This document shows positions 5,806 through 6,049 of a stretch of 6,049 nt of DNA, piece after piece. This stretch comes from Thermodesulfatator sp. GTDB taxonomy: Bacteria > Desulfobacterota > Thermodesulfobacteria > Thermodesulfobacteriales > Thermodesulfobacteriaceae. Both the position numbers and the translations under genes were made by a program. Under the pieces are notes generated by a model. The model made no database searches. It worked only from the letters and a program-made list of their open reading frames with translations, and was not told the DNA's origin. The stretch lies in contig QOAM01000009.1 in the NCBI GenBank assembly GCA_003978075.1, forward strand, positions 1-6,049, given 5' to 3'. The number at the start of each line of letters is the position of its first letter. Position 1 is the stretch's first letter.

Positions 5806-6049
5806 CCCTTTCCCCCTGTCCTAACGACACCTTCGTCTTCGGCCCTTGGGTGCTGGGCTGGGTGAAGACCCCCTTCCCGGTCCGTTTCTTTTTCGAAGAC
5901 ATCGAGACCCTTAACCGGCTGGCCCTAGAGGGGAAGATACCCCTGATCAAGGTCTCTTATGCCCTCCTCCCGGAGGTCTGCGAGAGGTATCAGGCCTTTC
6001 CGGTGGGGGCGGCTCTGGGAAGGGGCTGCGGCCCCCTGCTGGTGGCCTC
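5781..6049 (+). CDS. mqnD: 1,4-dihydroxy-6-naphthoate synthase MqnD, 5' part
   Basis: Only the first 89 codons are present; the gene runs off the right edge. MqnD converts cyclic dehypoxanthinyl futalosine to 1,4-dihydroxy-6-naphthoate, a late step of the futalosine pathway, in the cytoplasm. Diagnostic stretches are SPCPNDTFVFG (11-21), EDIETLN (39-45), IKVSYALLPEV (56-66) and GAALGRGCGPLLVA (76-89), the last being the strongly conserved substrate-pocket loop of this periplasmic-binding-protein-like fold. The start is inferred as TTG at 5781 (MSPDELAIALSPCPNDTF) from the ribosome binding site at 5766-5773. It overlaps the mqnB end by 25 bases in another frame. A CTG at 5796 is a weaker alternative that would leave only four residues before the conserved SPCPNDTF. 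Confidence 0.92.
   Translation, partial: MSPDELAIALSPCPNDTFVFGPWVLGWVKTPFPVRFFFEDIETLNRLALEGKIPLIKVSYALLPEVCERYQAFPVGAALGRGCGPLLVA

Overview
The window looks like a piece of a thermophilic bacterial chromosome, most likely Thermodesulfobacteriota (Thermosulfurimonas/Thermodesulfatator-like) or a close deltaproteobacterial relative. This is an inference. It rests on fairly GC-rich DNA, Arg/Glu-rich proteins, frequent TTG starts, the futalosine (Mqn) route to menaquinone, and the order zapB-zapA-6S RNA-rny. No mobile element, CRISPR array, tRNA or rRNA gene was seen.

Layout. At the left edge is the 3' end of a cobalamin-pathway methyltransferase (CobJ/CbiH type, 1-151), followed by a doubtful 19-codon reading frame (154-213). 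A small uncharacterised Arg-rich protein lies on the minus strand (231-506). A 37-bp AT-rich gap separates it from a long plus-strand run: a secreted DUF4139-like protein (544-1986), a ZapB-like coiled-coil protein (2029-2262), ZapA (2266-2562), 6S RNA (about 2546-2726), RNase Y (2786-4384), a YmdB-type metallophosphoesterase (4406-5194), futalosine hydrolase MqnB (5188-5805), and the start of MqnD (5781 to the right edge).

The plus-strand genes are tightly packed and probably cotranscribed in one or two units. The first group concerns the cell envelope and division (DUF4139 protein, ZapB, ZapA). The 6S RNA sits in the middle and would bind housekeeping RNA polymerase. RNase Y and YmdB are a recurrent bacterial pair tied to RNA turnover. 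MqnB and MqnD carry out steps of menaquinone synthesis from futalosine, fitting an anaerobic or respiratory quinone user.

The most notable point is the 6S RNA. Its predicted closing helix begins inside the last codons of zapA, so the mRNA end and the regulatory RNA appear to share about 17 nt. Its central bubble is unusually G+C-rich on the template side. I found no clearly novel multi-gene system; the remaining items of interest are the two uncharacterised proteins and the gene order.
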